From an uncultured Muribaculaceae bacterium (GTDB taxonomy: Bacteria; Bacteroidota; Bacteroidia; Bacteroidales; Muribaculaceae), in the NCBI GenBank assembly GCA_910583675.1, contig CAJTYH010000039.1, forward strand, positions 1-23,411: a DNA stretch of 23,411 nucleotides, read 5' to 3'. Under the pieces are notes generated by a model. The model saw only the letters and a list, made by a program, of their open reading frames with translations. It was not told the origin of the DNA and did no database searches. Positions 7,771 through 14,578 of this stretch are shown here, in pieces (position 1 is the stretch's first letter; each line of letters starts with the position of its first letter). A program made the translations under genes and the position numbers.

Positions 7771-7968
7771 ATGGAAAAGCGCACAGAGTTCACCCGCAAC
7801 ACCATCGAGGTGTGCCGCAACTGCAAGGCTGAGGGCAAAGTTGAGGTCGAGAGCTTCAACGGCAGACACAAGGCAACGTGCCCCATCTGCGGCGGTTCGG
7901 GATTAGTGAGGAAACATATCGAAAGCTTTGTAAGCGTCGAGCCCTACGTCAAGTCCGGGAAGGTATGA
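7771..7968 (+). CDS. Small DnaJ-type zinc-finger protein
   Basis: 65 aa with two CxxC pairs, CRNCKAEG (about 15-22) and CPICGGSG (about 37-44), the second followed by G-x-G as in the cysteine-rich domain of DnaJ. They probably bind one zinc ion. Small proteins of this kind are common in phages and plasmids, with unclear partners. The start is 4 nt after the Gam-like stop. The 85 nt after it (7969-8053) hold no convincing gene; an ATG at 7965 opens a frame that soon becomes a shadow of the next gene. Confidence 0.7.
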   Translation: MEKRTEFTRNTIEVCRNCKAEGKVEVESFNGRHKATCPICGGSGLVRKHIESFVSVEPYVKSGKV

Positions 7969-8053
7969 TAAAAATGAAGCCCGCCGCAGGAAAAGACCAT
8001 ACGACGAGCGACACCGTGGAACGTGTTGCAAAGATAATGGTTAAATTCCTAAC

Positions 8054-8290
8054 ATGGCGACAAAACCTCACAAAAATACACTCTTGCGCATTCAACACGT
8101 CTGCGACATCACCCGGCAGCACTACGAGAGGGGGAACCTCGCGAAGTGCTACAAGCAGGTGTGGCGGCATTATGTGTTCCCGGTTTATCCCATGTGTTAC
8201 CACACATTCCTCAGTTATCTGAGGCGCGGTCTCGAGGGCTACAAGGAGCCACAGGACGAGCAGCCATCACTCTTTGACGACATAGACTAA
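8054..8290 (+). CDS. Last gene of the early/middle operon; small basic protein with clamp-like motif
   Basis: 78 aa. The first 60 residues are basic, rich in His and aromatic residues, and likely helical (KNTLLRIQHVCDITRQHYER; YPMCYHTFLSYLRRG), which could form a small HTH-like DNA-binding domain. The C-terminal tail contains QPSLF followed by DDID, resembling a sliding-clamp-binding pentapeptide. Being the last plus-strand gene before the late operons, it occupies the place of the Mor/C late activators in Mu, but I see no clear Mor/C similarity. Its stop is one nt upstream of the convergent terminator hairpin. Confidence 0.65.
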   Translation: MATKPHKNTLLRIQHVCDITRQHYERGNLAKCYKQVWRHYVFPVYPMCYHTFLSYLRRGLEGYKEPQDEQPSLFDDID

Positions 8291-8291
8291 G

Positions 8292-8333
8292 GCGACACCG
8301 CCCGCAGACGAAAAGAGCTGCGGGCGGTGTTGC
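8292..8333. terminator. Terminator hairpin between convergent operons, possibly bidirectional
   Basis: A perfect 13-bp inverted repeat (8295-8307 with 8318-8330) extends to 16 bp with one G-U pair and a 10-nt loop. It lies exactly between the stop of the plus-strand operon (8290) and the stop of the minus-strand late operon (8336). The plus side is followed by only a short T tract (TGCGTTTATA). Confidence 0.7.
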
Positions 8334-8335
8334 GT

Positions 8336-8938
8336 TTATACCATCTCCTCGCCGAAAGCGTCGGCGAAGATGTCGCCTGTGTCGAGGGTGACGTTGTGTG
8401 GTGTGAGGATATAGCCGTTGTCGATGGTTGCCGAGCAATCGACGCAGTGGGTAGTCCACTCCTCCAAATCCTCGCATACCTGCTCGTGGTTGTGGTCGGT
8501 GGAGGAGCCGGAATAACGGAACCGGGAGAAACTGCGTCCCTGGGCGTCGGCGGCGCCGCCGAAATCGACGAAAGCTGCCTTGACGGCGCGGATAAGCCGG
8601 AAGCGGTGGAGAGCCTCGTCGCGGTAAGGGGTATCGGTCTGCGCGAGGGTGGCGGTGACGATATGGAGGCGGATGACCATATTACCATGTACAGCGTTGC
8701 GCCCAAGCTCGCCCCAAGTGACGGGATAGAACTCGATGAAGACAGCGGGAGGCGCGAGGGGTCGCAGCTGCGTGAGTCGTGTGGTGTTCTCGTTCCACAG
8801 GCCGACGTGATTGATAGCCGGGACACCGGGTAATTTTGCGATTGTGACGCTTTCGGGTCGGCAGTAGATAAATTCCTTATCCACGAGGCGAACACGCGAC
8901 AGGCGGGCCTCTATGTCGCTGAAAAGGCGTAATCTCAT
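8336..8938 (-). CDS. Tail-terminator/neck-like protein
   Basis: 200 aa, the last gene of the minus-strand late operon. After a helical N-terminal stretch (FSDIEARLSRVRLVDKEFIY), the middle (PPAVFIEFYPVTWGELGRNA, then a GNMVIRLHIVTATLA strand) and the following DEALHRFRLIRAVKAAF helix recall small head-tail joining or tail-terminator proteins (lambda gpU-like fold, Mu gp37/38 region). It overlaps the start of its upstream neighbour, the gpG-like gene, by ATGA. The function comes mostly from position and general fold, so this is a moderate call. Confidence 0.6.
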   Translation of the reverse strand: MRLRLFSDIEARLSRVRLVDKEFIYCRPESVTIAKLPGVPAINHVGLWNENTTRLTQLRPLAPPAVFIEFYPVTWGELGRNAVHGNMVIRLHIVTATLAQTDTPYRDEALHRFRLIRAVKAAFVDFGGAADAQGRSFSRFRYSGSSTDHNHEQVCEDLEEWTTHCVDCSATIDNGYILTPHNVTLDTGDIFADAFGEEMV

Positions 8939-9405
8939 CTTCTGTTGAAATTATCCGCGAGTCTTTGGGAGAACTCTTGGAGGTTTTTATAAACGATGTC
9001 GCCGAGGGCCTGCTGCACCTTCTCGTGGTCGCCGATGAACTGACGCTGCGGCATAGACATCCGTCGGGTGTGGGAGCTGACGGTGGTGGTGTTCCCGGTC
9101 TTTCGGTTAGTGCGGGAATGGGCACGGACGGTGACGGAGAAATTGCCGCCCTCATTATGGAGAGCGGTGTAAGGGAGATTGGAGGTAAAAACGACGGCCA
9201 TCCCCTGCACCATAGAGCGGATTGAGCGGCGCATGGCGCCCGTGACAATGAGGATGGATCCGGCGCCGCGCTTGTTGACCTTGCTGACCTTGGTGGCGAC
9301 CCACTTTTGGCCAAAGAAGCCCTGCTCACGGAAATTGTTGTTGAACATCTCCGTGAGCTTGACGCGGGCGTCGCGCAGAATGTCGTCGTAAATGTTACGG
9401 GGCAT
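8935..9405 (-). CDS. Phage virion morphogenesis protein (Mu gpG / tail completion, Phage_tail_S type)
   Basis: 156 aa, the usual length for the family. It shows the typical order: an N-terminal helix (DDILRDARVKLTEMFNNNF), FFGQKW, then the conserved ILIVTGAMRRSIRS and a FTSNLPYTALHNEGG segment, and a C-terminal MPQRQFIGDHEKVQQAL. In Mu, gpG is a capsid assembly/head-tail protein; relatives in P2 (gpS) are tail completion proteins. The start overlaps the stop of the 70-aa gene by ATGA. Confidence 0.85.
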   Translation of the reverse strand: MPRNIYDDILRDARVKLTEMFNNNFREQGFFGQKWVATKVSKVNKRGAGSILIVTGAMRRSIRSMVQGMAVVFTSNLPYTALHNEGGNFSVTVRAHSRTNRKTGNTTTVSSHTRRMSMPQRQFIGDHEKVQQALGDIVYKNLQEFSQRLADNFNRR

Positions 9406-9617
9406 CAGTCGGCGAGGTTACCGAAAAGGAGGCAAATGAGGCCGAGCTTGACCTGCATACGCTCCGCCTTGTCCTCGATCTTCGAGAAGTCGATTTTAGA
9501 GGGTGCGGCTTTGACCTGCTCCCAAATCTCGGGAGTGAGCTCCTCGCCGAGACAGAGGAGCGCAGCGGCGACGTCAGTTTGAGAGAACTCGGCGGTGATT
9601 GTAATTTTTTCGTCCAT
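9405..9617 (-). CDS. Small acidic protein downstream of the MuF gene, unknown function
   Basis: 70 aa from the ATG at 9617 (MDEKITITAEFSQTDVAAA). The frame extends to 9701, but the extra residues come from the sRNA region and look non-coding. It is acidic and helical. It lies after the MuF gene and the antisense small RNA, and is coupled to the gpG-like gene by ATGA. It could be a small head or connector protein; by position it could also be an immunity partner for the nuclease-like tail of the MuF protein. Nothing in the sequence decides between them. Confidence 0.6.
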   Translation of the reverse strand: MDEKITITAEFSQTDVAAALLCLGEELTPEIWEQVKAAPSKIDFSKIEDKAERMQVKLGLICLLFGNLAD

Positions 9618-9641
9618 TGTGTTGAAAAATCGGGTTTTGAG

Positions 9642-9672
9642 TTTGTTATAAAAGAAAAAGTTATTAACTTTG
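9642..9672 (+). promoter_or_regulatory. Bacteroidota-type promoter for the small RNA
   Basis: Exact TTTG at 9642-9645, a 19-nt spacer and an exact TAACTTTG (TAnnTTTG) at 9665-9672 on the plus strand. It points against the surrounding minus-strand operon. The start should fall near 9677-9681. Confidence 0.75.
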
Positions 9673-9678
9673 CAATCC

Positions 9679-9742
9679 CATAGGTCGCCTCTGTGGGTCA
9701 CTTCGGTGAGGAGGCGACTTGCCCGCGCTGCGGGCTTTTTTT
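9679..9742 (+). ncRNA. Candidate phage small RNA, about 64 nt
   Basis: The transcript would begin near 9679 from the promoter at 9642-9672 and end at the T tract at 9742. Stem 1 pairs 9682-9691 with 9711-9720 (10 bp, one G-U). Inside it is a 4-bp hairpin capped by a UUCG tetraloop (9698-9709). A second hairpin with a 6-bp GC stem and seven T residues forms the terminator. The stem-1 loop segment TGTGGG (9692-9697) could pair with CCCATA (9677-9682) at the 5' end, giving an alternative fold or pseudoknot. It holds no ORF. It lies in the 129-nt gap between the MuF stop (9747) and the 70-aa gene, antisense to the late mRNA. The exact start is inferred. Confidence 0.7.
9721..9742 (+). terminator. 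Intrinsic terminator of the small RNA
   Basis: GCCCGC (9721-9726), a 3-nt loop, GCGGGC (9730-9735) and then seven T residues (9736-9742). A textbook intrinsic terminator on the plus strand only; on the minus strand it lacks a T tract, so it should not stop late transcription. Confidence 0.85.
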
Positions 9743-9746
9743 ATGC

Positions 9747-11267
9747 CTATATGTCATGTCGGCGGATTTCGATTGAATCGTCATCCTTTCGGATCACGCA
9801 GACGACATGGCGCACACAAACATGAGAGGTCTGCTTTTTCAGCCAACGAGCGCCGACGGTAATCTTGCTCGGGTGATACATCGAGCCGTCGTGGAAATAG
9901 AGGCAGACGGTATCAGCGGGGACTCTGACATCGGAACGGGCATTGTAGCGGGCGAGCTGCCTGTTCTTGGCCTTGAGGTGAGAGCCGTAATGCTGTTTTT
10001 TCTTCGTAACCGACCGAATATCCATCATCACGCCGTCGAGCTGCATATCAAGAGCCGGGAGGGTCTGCTTCGCCTTGCGCTTGCTCTCGTCGCACAGCAC
10101 CGCGATATGGCCGCTTTGGAAAAGAAGCCTCTGCACCTCATTCTCCAAGTCTGCGCCTGTCATGCCCCACCGCAGCACCTCGGAATTATTAGAGGTGGTA
10201 TTGTGGCCGACGTGTGTGGCCGACAAGCCGCCGGAGACGGGATCATATTCCACGCCTCTGTATTTGCTATCTTTGGAGAGGCGGTCGTACAACCGTTTGG
10301 CCTCAGCCTTTCGCGCTTGCTCGCTGACCACGCGGCAGACGCGGCACTTCTCGCGCTTGGGGTCATAGGCAAGAGTCAGACTTCCGCCGCAGTTGCCGCA
10401 GCCCTTGGGGAGATAGGGATGCTTCTTTGGAAAAATCGTCATCTCCTGCCCGGCGTTGTAGCGGAAGATCCGGGACTTCGGGTCGTCGGTGCAAGCGTCG
10501 CCCGCCGCCTTGGCAACGGCAGGGTCGGACATGGGGTAATCATCGCGTAGCACTTGCTCGACGGTGCAACGGCAGTTCCACCCGTTGGGCGGGAGATAGA
10601 ACTTCCAGAACTCGTCGGAAGGAGGGAGCGTGGTGTTGTCGAGGGCGGCGTGCTCGGAGCGGACGCGCTCATCTCCGGCGGTGCGGTACTGCAGGTTGTA
10701 GCGGTCGCCGTCGGCCATAAAGTCGTGCCACTTGACGGCCATCTGCGAGGTGTGGACGGCGTGGTTATACTCGGCATAAAGATAGTTTGTGTTATACTTT
10801 TTGTCGATGGCCTCCACATCGCGCCGGAACACCTCAAAAGGTTTAACCTTGCCATCGGCATCTGTCAGCGCAAGACCGACCTCGGAGAGTGAATGGTAAG
10901 TCTTGAAGCCGGAGAAGATGAATGTGTTGTTTTGCAACGCGGCGGTGAGCTCCGGGGGCGTCTCGGTCTTAATGGCCGTGTCGATGGCGCCGTTGAGGGC
11001 GTTGTAGGTTTCCTCGATAAGCGGAGCGACCTCGGGGTCGGCCAACATCTCGGGAGAGAAACCGCCCTTTGCAAAGACCTCGCGCACGGCGCGGTCGAAG
11101 ACCTCACGGTTGAAGGGGACGCGCCCGACATTGCCTCCCGCGAGGGCAAGCAGATCCGGCCTGTATAAGTCGGAAACGGCAAGGTTGAAAAGGCGGTAAT
11201 TGTCGGCTTTCTTCTTTGGACTTTCGCGGGGCTTGGAGTCAGCGCCGGACTCCTCACCCCCTACTCG
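9747..11267 (-). CDS. MuF-type minor head protein with C-terminal nuclease-like domain; probably translated by -1 frameshift from the portal gene
   Basis: 506 codons from the predicted shift point; the first ordinary start in frame (GTG at 11087) gives only 446 aa and would remove conserved-looking sequence (NYRLFNLAVSDLYRPDLLAL). Numbering from that GTG: residues about 30-176 form the MuF/SPP1-gp7 head domain with YRTAGDERVRSEHAALD (134-150) and PPNGWNCRCTV (166-176). A zinc-ribbon-like part follows (CGNC at 230-233, CRVC at 248-251). Residues about 295-446 form an extra domain with MQLDGVMMDIRSV (348-360), resembling contact-dependent-toxin (CdiA-type) nuclease tails and the MuF polymorphic toxins of temperate phages. 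The gene follows the portal gene as in Mu. The nuclease call is inference from the motif. Confidence 0.8.
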   Translation of the reverse strand, partial: RVGGEESGADSKPRESPKKKADNYRLFNLAVSDLYRPDLLALAGGNVGRVPFNREVFDRAVREVFAKGGFSPEMLADPEVAPLIEETYNALNGAIDTAIKTETPPELTAALQNNTFIFSGFKTYHSLSEVGLALTDADGKVKPFEVFRRDVEAIDKKYNTNYLYAEYNHAVHTSQMAVKWHDFMADGDRYNLQYRTAGDERVRSEHAALDNTTLPPSDEFWKFYLPPNGWNCRCTVEQVLRDDYPMSDPAVAKAAGDACTDDPKSRIFRYNAGQEMTIFPKKHPYLPKGCGNCGGSLTLAYDPKREKCRVCRVVSEQARKAEAKRLYDRLSKDSKYRGVEYDPVSGGLSATHVGHNTTSNNSEVLRWGMTGADLENEVQRLLFQSGHIAVLCDESKRKAKQTLPALDMQLDGVMMDIRSVTKKKQHYGSHLKAKNRQLARYNARSDVRVPADTVCLYFHDGSMYHPSKITVGARWLKKQTSHVCVRHVVCVIRKDDDSIEIRRHDI

Positions 11268-11273
11268 AAAAAA
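11228..11273 (-). promoter_or_regulatory. Programmed -1 ribosomal frameshift signal joining portal and MuF genes
   Basis: On the minus strand the last portal codons read GGT TTT TTC GAG TAG. This contains the slippery heptamer T_TTT_TTC (11273-11267) in the correct phase. Six nt later a stem begins: GGGG (11260-11257) can pair with CCCC (11231-11228), and inside it GGAGTC (11253-11248) pairs with GACTCC (11240-11235) around a 7-nt loop. After a -1 slip the ribosome would read CGA GTA GGG and continue 506 codons to the MuF stop, giving a 920-aa portal-MuF fusion. Confidence 0.7.
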
Positions 11274-12508
11274 CCGTCGGAGGACTGCTTGACACCGTTG
11301 ATAGGTATCTTATATTTATCGACGAAATACTGTGGGTTGATGTCGAAATATTGAAGCAGGACGCGCTCAAGCTCGCGCTGCTCAGCGGGCGAGTATGAGG
11401 CGGCGTCGTCCCACTTGAAGGTTAGCCCCGCAAGAGGAAACCCGAGACGGATCATTTTTGGAATAAGGTCGTCGTTCACCACATACTCAATGAGACGGGC
11501 GTCGGCAGCACATATATTCTCAAACACTTCAAGGTGCGTCTCGGACTGCGACTGAGAGGAACCGTTGTCGATTGTCATTGTCTGACCGAGGACGCCCTTG
11601 GACATCTCGGAGTTGGCGCGGTCAATTCGGCGGTCATAGACGTTATAAGCGTCGCCGCGAGAAGACTCCTTGATCTCGATGGTGGTGCCCTCCGGGAACA
11701 GCGCCCAACCTGCGGCGCCCATCTCCTCAAGCATGACCTCGATCTGCTTACGGTCGGCGGGGTTCTGCGAGGTGGTGGTACCGACGCGCATGGGCATACC
11801 GAAAATTTCACCGAAGACGTCCCAATAGGTTGTCATGTTCTTTTTGGCGAGGGCCTGTGGGGCGCACTTGAGGAGGAGTCCGAGGTCGCGGGAGTCGCCC
11901 ACCTCGACACACCAATCGGCCAATGCGCCCTCGCGATAGGGAATGCCCTGGTCGGGCGAATCGGAGCGGTCGCGGAGGAGCACGCCATATTCCGGGCAGA
12001 CGTGCTCGCGGGGCACGATCTCCACATCCGAGAACTTCATCACGCCGTTAGCGTCGGTGATGACGTCGCCCAACTGAATGAGCGAGTGCCCCCAACCGAT
12101 AGACTCAAGGGCACGGAGGAGGAAATGGTGGAACCACTTGCTCTCAAAAATTTTCAGAGCCTCCTCGTCCTCCTTGCCGTTTTCGTCTACGATGACAAAC
12201 GCCTTGAGGAGCGTCTTGTGATAGCGCTGAGTGAAACAGCCCGTGAGGTGCATATCGACAAGGGCGTCGGTATAAATGGAGTAAAGGGCACCGCGTTTAG
12301 GATTTTCGATGTTGAGCGCCATCGCCCAGGCGCGGCGCCACCGGGCGACGTCCTGCTTAGTGAGAGACTGCGTCTGCCGATTGAGCATCATAACGAGGCT
12401 CTTGCGCTTACGCATGGAGCCGCCACCCTTTGCCGCGTTATTCTCGCGGGCGGCGAGGCGGATGGACTCCACGGTTTTCAGTTGAGAGGGGTATCTTTTA
12501 CTTGCCAT
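11261..12508 (-). CDS. Portal protein (Mu gp29-like, DUF935 type)
   Basis: 415 aa. Portal proteins form the dodecameric DNA channel at the head vertex. Family marks include the N-terminal region (LTKQDVARWRRAWAMAL), GALYSIYTDALVDMHLTGCF, the WGHSLIQLGDV block, a FGEIFGMPMRVGTT segment at about 235, and the helical KQIEVMLEEMGAAGWALFPE stretch, all in the order expected for Mu gp29. The C-terminus SSDGFFE sits on a slippery sequence leading into the MuF frame. The gene starts immediately after the spike gene (stop and start are adjacent at 12508/12509). Confidence 0.9.
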   Translation of the reverse strand: MASKRYPSQLKTVESIRLAARENNAAKGGGSMRKRKSLVMMLNRQTQSLTKQDVARWRRAWAMALNIENPKRGALYSIYTDALVDMHLTGCFTQRYHKTLLKAFVIVDENGKEDEEALKIFESKWFHHFLLRALESIGWGHSLIQLGDVITDANGVMKFSDVEIVPREHVCPEYGVLLRDRSDSPDQGIPYREGALADWCVEVGDSRDLGLLLKCAPQALAKKNMTTYWDVFGEIFGMPMRVGTTTSQNPADRKQIEVMLEEMGAAGWALFPEGTTIEIKESSRGDAYNVYDRRIDRANSEMSKGVLGQTMTIDNGSSQSQSETHLEVFENICAADARLIEYVVNDDLIPKMIRLGFPLAGLTFKWDDAASYSPAEQRELERVLLQYFDINPQYFVDKYKIPINGVKQSSDGFFE

Positions 12509-13147
12509 TCAATGCTTGATTTTATTGTCAATGATTTTGGAGTAGTCCTCGGCGGTAAGGCCTGAGAGAGCGGCAGTGATATTTGTCTTGTATGTCGCGC
12601 CGCCGTCCTGTGGAGCGACAGCCGAAGATTTCAGCGCGTTTATAATAGTGTCGATTCTCGCCTTGCACTTGTTGAGCTGCGTTTGCAGTTCGGTGGCGTT
12701 TGCTGTGGTTTCGGAGCCGCTGTTCCAAGTGGAGAGGCCCTTTTTAAGTTCGAGTGTTGTTCCGTCGATGTCGAGCTTGAGATTGTCGGCGGTAAGCGTT
12801 ACGGATCCCTTCTGCGTTTTCAGCACCACGGAATTATCCTCGACGGTTGCCTCCGTGTTACCGATTGTGATGACGGCCTTAGTCAGTTCCGTCGTCAGCA
12901 CCACGACAGCGACGGCGGGATTGATGAACCCCACCACAACGTCGGAGCCAACGGCGGGGAACGACACCACGCCAATCTCCTGCTCCTGGTTGCCCTGCAG
13001 ATTGACGCCAAGAATCTGCGCCCCCTCGTTGATGGGAGTGCAGTCGATAGTCCGCGCCTTTTCGTCAACGGCGTCCACGGTGCAGACGGTCAGATACATT
13101 TCAGAACCCGCGAGGGCGAGCTGTTTTATGGCGTTCTGTATGTTCAT
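12509..13147 (-). CDS. Baseplate spike protein (Mu gp45 / P2 gpV-like)
   Basis: 212 aa. The N-terminal region about 17-90 looks like an OB-fold (YLTVCTVDAVDEKARTIDC; VVSFPAVGSDVVVGFINPAV). It is followed by short beta repeats at about 90-137 (VITIGNTEATVEDNSVVLKT; GSVTLTADNLKLDIDGTTLE), as in trimeric spike beta-helices, then a helical region about 150-175. Such proteins form the membrane-piercing tip of contractile tails. The metal-binding apex typical of P2 gpV is not obvious. It overlaps the hub gene by ATGA. Confidence 0.78.
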   Translation of the reverse strand: MNIQNAIKQLALAGSEMYLTVCTVDAVDEKARTIDCTPINEGAQILGVNLQGNQEQEIGVVSFPAVGSDVVVGFINPAVAVVVLTTELTKAVITIGNTEATVEDNSVVLKTQKGSVTLTADNLKLDIDGTTLELKKGLSTWNSGSETTANATELQTQLNKCKARIDTIINALKSSAVAPQDGGATYKTNITAALSGLTAEDYSKIIDNKIKH

Positions 13148-14103
13148 TCAGCGGCCCTCGCTCCGAGGGTTATGTCTTGCCGGAAGCCGGAGCTCCCATA
13201 GGTGATTGTATTTTTAGCGACTTGATATTTGCCCTTTCGCTCGCCGTCGATCTTGATACCGATGACATCGAGCACATCGAGCAGCACGTGGCCGAAAGTC
13301 TGAAACGACCCGGTCAAGCCATCGCGTTTCAACCGCTCCAACTCCTGCTCCCCCCACGCCTTGGCCTCGGCTTCGGTTTTGCCATAACAATGCAAGGTTC
13401 GCTTTTCGCCGTCGGCGTCGCCAACCTCGACCTTTATCTTCTTTTTATTGTCGGGTTGGAGACTGACTACTTTCAGCTTAATCTTCACGTCCTCGGCCTT
13501 CTGCTCGTCGAGGCTGCTGTCCGAGATGATGTTGATCCCGGTGGCGAAAACCTGCCGCATCTCGTTGCCGTGGTCGAAAAGGACACCGCAATAAAGCACG
13601 GGCTTATTGTCCTCGATACGGAAGAAGGTGCGGATATTGTTTTCCTTGAGATGGGCAAGCAGCTCGGCGACCGTTTCAAAGTTGGCGCGATACTGCCCGA
13701 TGTTCTGCTCGCCGAGCACCTTGATGTCGTAAGGCAGATTCTGGTCTTTAAGCAGCGTCTGAATATCGACGTTTTTATATGACTTTTTGACGCATGGAGT
13801 CTGCTTGAGCATAAACATTTCGTCCTCGCAAAAAATCTCGATGGGAGCCTTGAACCCCTTGCGGAGCACATAGCCGGAGAAAGCGAGTTGCAGGTTGTCA
13901 TCATAGCCGAGCCATACGGAGATTTTGTCGCCGCGCCGGATCGGGTTTGAGGTCTCGCCCTGCCACTTCACCTTTCGGGGGAGAGTGAGCTTGCAGGTAG
14001 TGGTGAGGGCGTCGCTGTCGCGCACGATCTCGCAAGCGGTAATCTTCTCGAAGACCCACTTTTTCTCGCCTGTAATTTCAATTCTTGCCGAAAGTTTTAA
14101 CAT
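13144..14103 (-). CDS. Baseplate hub protein (Mu gp44 / P2 gpD-like)
   Basis: 319 aa. It has the layout of the gpD/gp44/T4 gp27 hub family: beta-rich first domain (CKLTLPRKVKWQG, RRGDKISVWLGYDDNLQLAFSG), a middle domain with KNVDIQTLLKDQNLPYDIKVLG and FETVAELLAHLKENN, and a C-terminal part with KTEAEAKAWGEQELERLKRDGLTGSF, a signature seen in late-control-D-type proteins. It would form the central ring of the baseplate that holds the spike encoded next. Unusually the hub and spike genes lie upstream of the portal rather than with the other tail genes. Confidence 0.85.
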   Translation of the reverse strand: MLKLSARIEITGEKKWVFEKITACEIVRDSDALTTTCKLTLPRKVKWQGETSNPIRRGDKISVWLGYDDNLQLAFSGYVLRKGFKAPIEIFCEDEMFMLKQTPCVKKSYKNVDIQTLLKDQNLPYDIKVLGEQNIGQYRANFETVAELLAHLKENNIRTFFRIEDNKPVLYCGVLFDHGNEMRQVFATGINIISDSSLDEQKAEDVKIKLKVVSLQPDNKKKIKVEVGDADGEKRTLHCYGKTEAEAKAWGEQELERLKRDGLTGSFQTFGHVLLDVLDVIGIKIDGERKGKYQVAKNTITYGSSGFRQDITLGARAAE

Positions 14104-14136
14104 CGTTCAAACGCTGATTAAACAAGGTTTTAGCAG

Positions 14137-14568
14137 TTACCAATCCCACCCGTTCTTTTTCATGGAGGAGTAGCGGATAGGATTGCCGCCAAGACCGCTG
14201 TCGGGGTCACCCCCGGCGGGATATTCGGGAAAAACGGGAGTGAAATTACCCTTCTGAATATCCTTGAGGCGGGCAATGGCGTTGTCGTAAAGAGTCTGCC
14301 GCATCTCACCGCCCACCATGCCGGGCAACCACTGCCCGAGCCACCACAGGGCTATACAGACGGTGAGCTGCACGAGGAGAGGGTTGCGCTCGATGTCGGA
14401 CTTGGAGAAAGCGGTGTCGATGTCATATCGTGTGCGGACATAACCGGCGACCTCCTCCATAGCGGTGCGCTCGGCCTGCTGCCGGATTTCGTCGGAGGAC
14501 TGGCAAATGATTTCGAGGTCGGCGGGGCAAGTAACGACGCGGTAATCGTCGGTAGAAAGAAAAGCCAT
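14137..14568 (-). CDS. gp36-like head-tail connector protein (DUF1320 type)
   Basis: 143 aa from the ATG at 14568 (MAFLSTDDYRVVTCPADLEI); the longer frame to 14793 is Ser/Arg-rich shadow of the neighbouring gene. The conserved order is an N-terminal FLSTDDY, helix AMEEVAGYVRTRYDIDTAF, a NPLLVQLTVCIALWWLGQWL segment and a C-terminal helix DNAIARLKDIQKG. These match Mu gp36/DUF1320, thought to act at the head-tail junction. The 33 nt between this stop and the hub start are AT-rich. Confidence 0.82.
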   Translation of the reverse strand: MAFLSTDDYRVVTCPADLEIICQSSDEIRQQAERTAMEEVAGYVRTRYDIDTAFSKSDIERNPLLVQLTVCIALWWLGQWLPGMVGGEMRQTLYDNAIARLKDIQKGNFTPVFPEYPAGGDPDSGLGGNPIRYSSMKKNGWDW

Positions 14569-14578
14569 AGCGGAGGGG

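Noticed and set aside
8074..8084. TATTTTTG box on the minus strand
   Set aside because: Fits the -7 box but has no -33 TTTG at the right distance and no gene or RNA to serve.
7965..8222. 85-aa frame starting with an ATGA overlap after the zinc-finger gene
   Set aside because: The first 30 codons look plausible, but the remainder is S/T/R/C-rich and is the out-of-frame shadow of the 8054-8290 gene. The gap 7969-8053 could hold a decayed gene.
8327..8833. 168-aa plus-strand frame after the terminator
   Set aside because: Antisense to the tail-terminator-like gene and starts within the terminator region; composition is Gly/Val/Asp-rich shadow.
11534..12565. 343-aa plus-strand frame opposite the portal gene
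   Set aside because: Shadow frame; the portal on the opposite strand is well supported.
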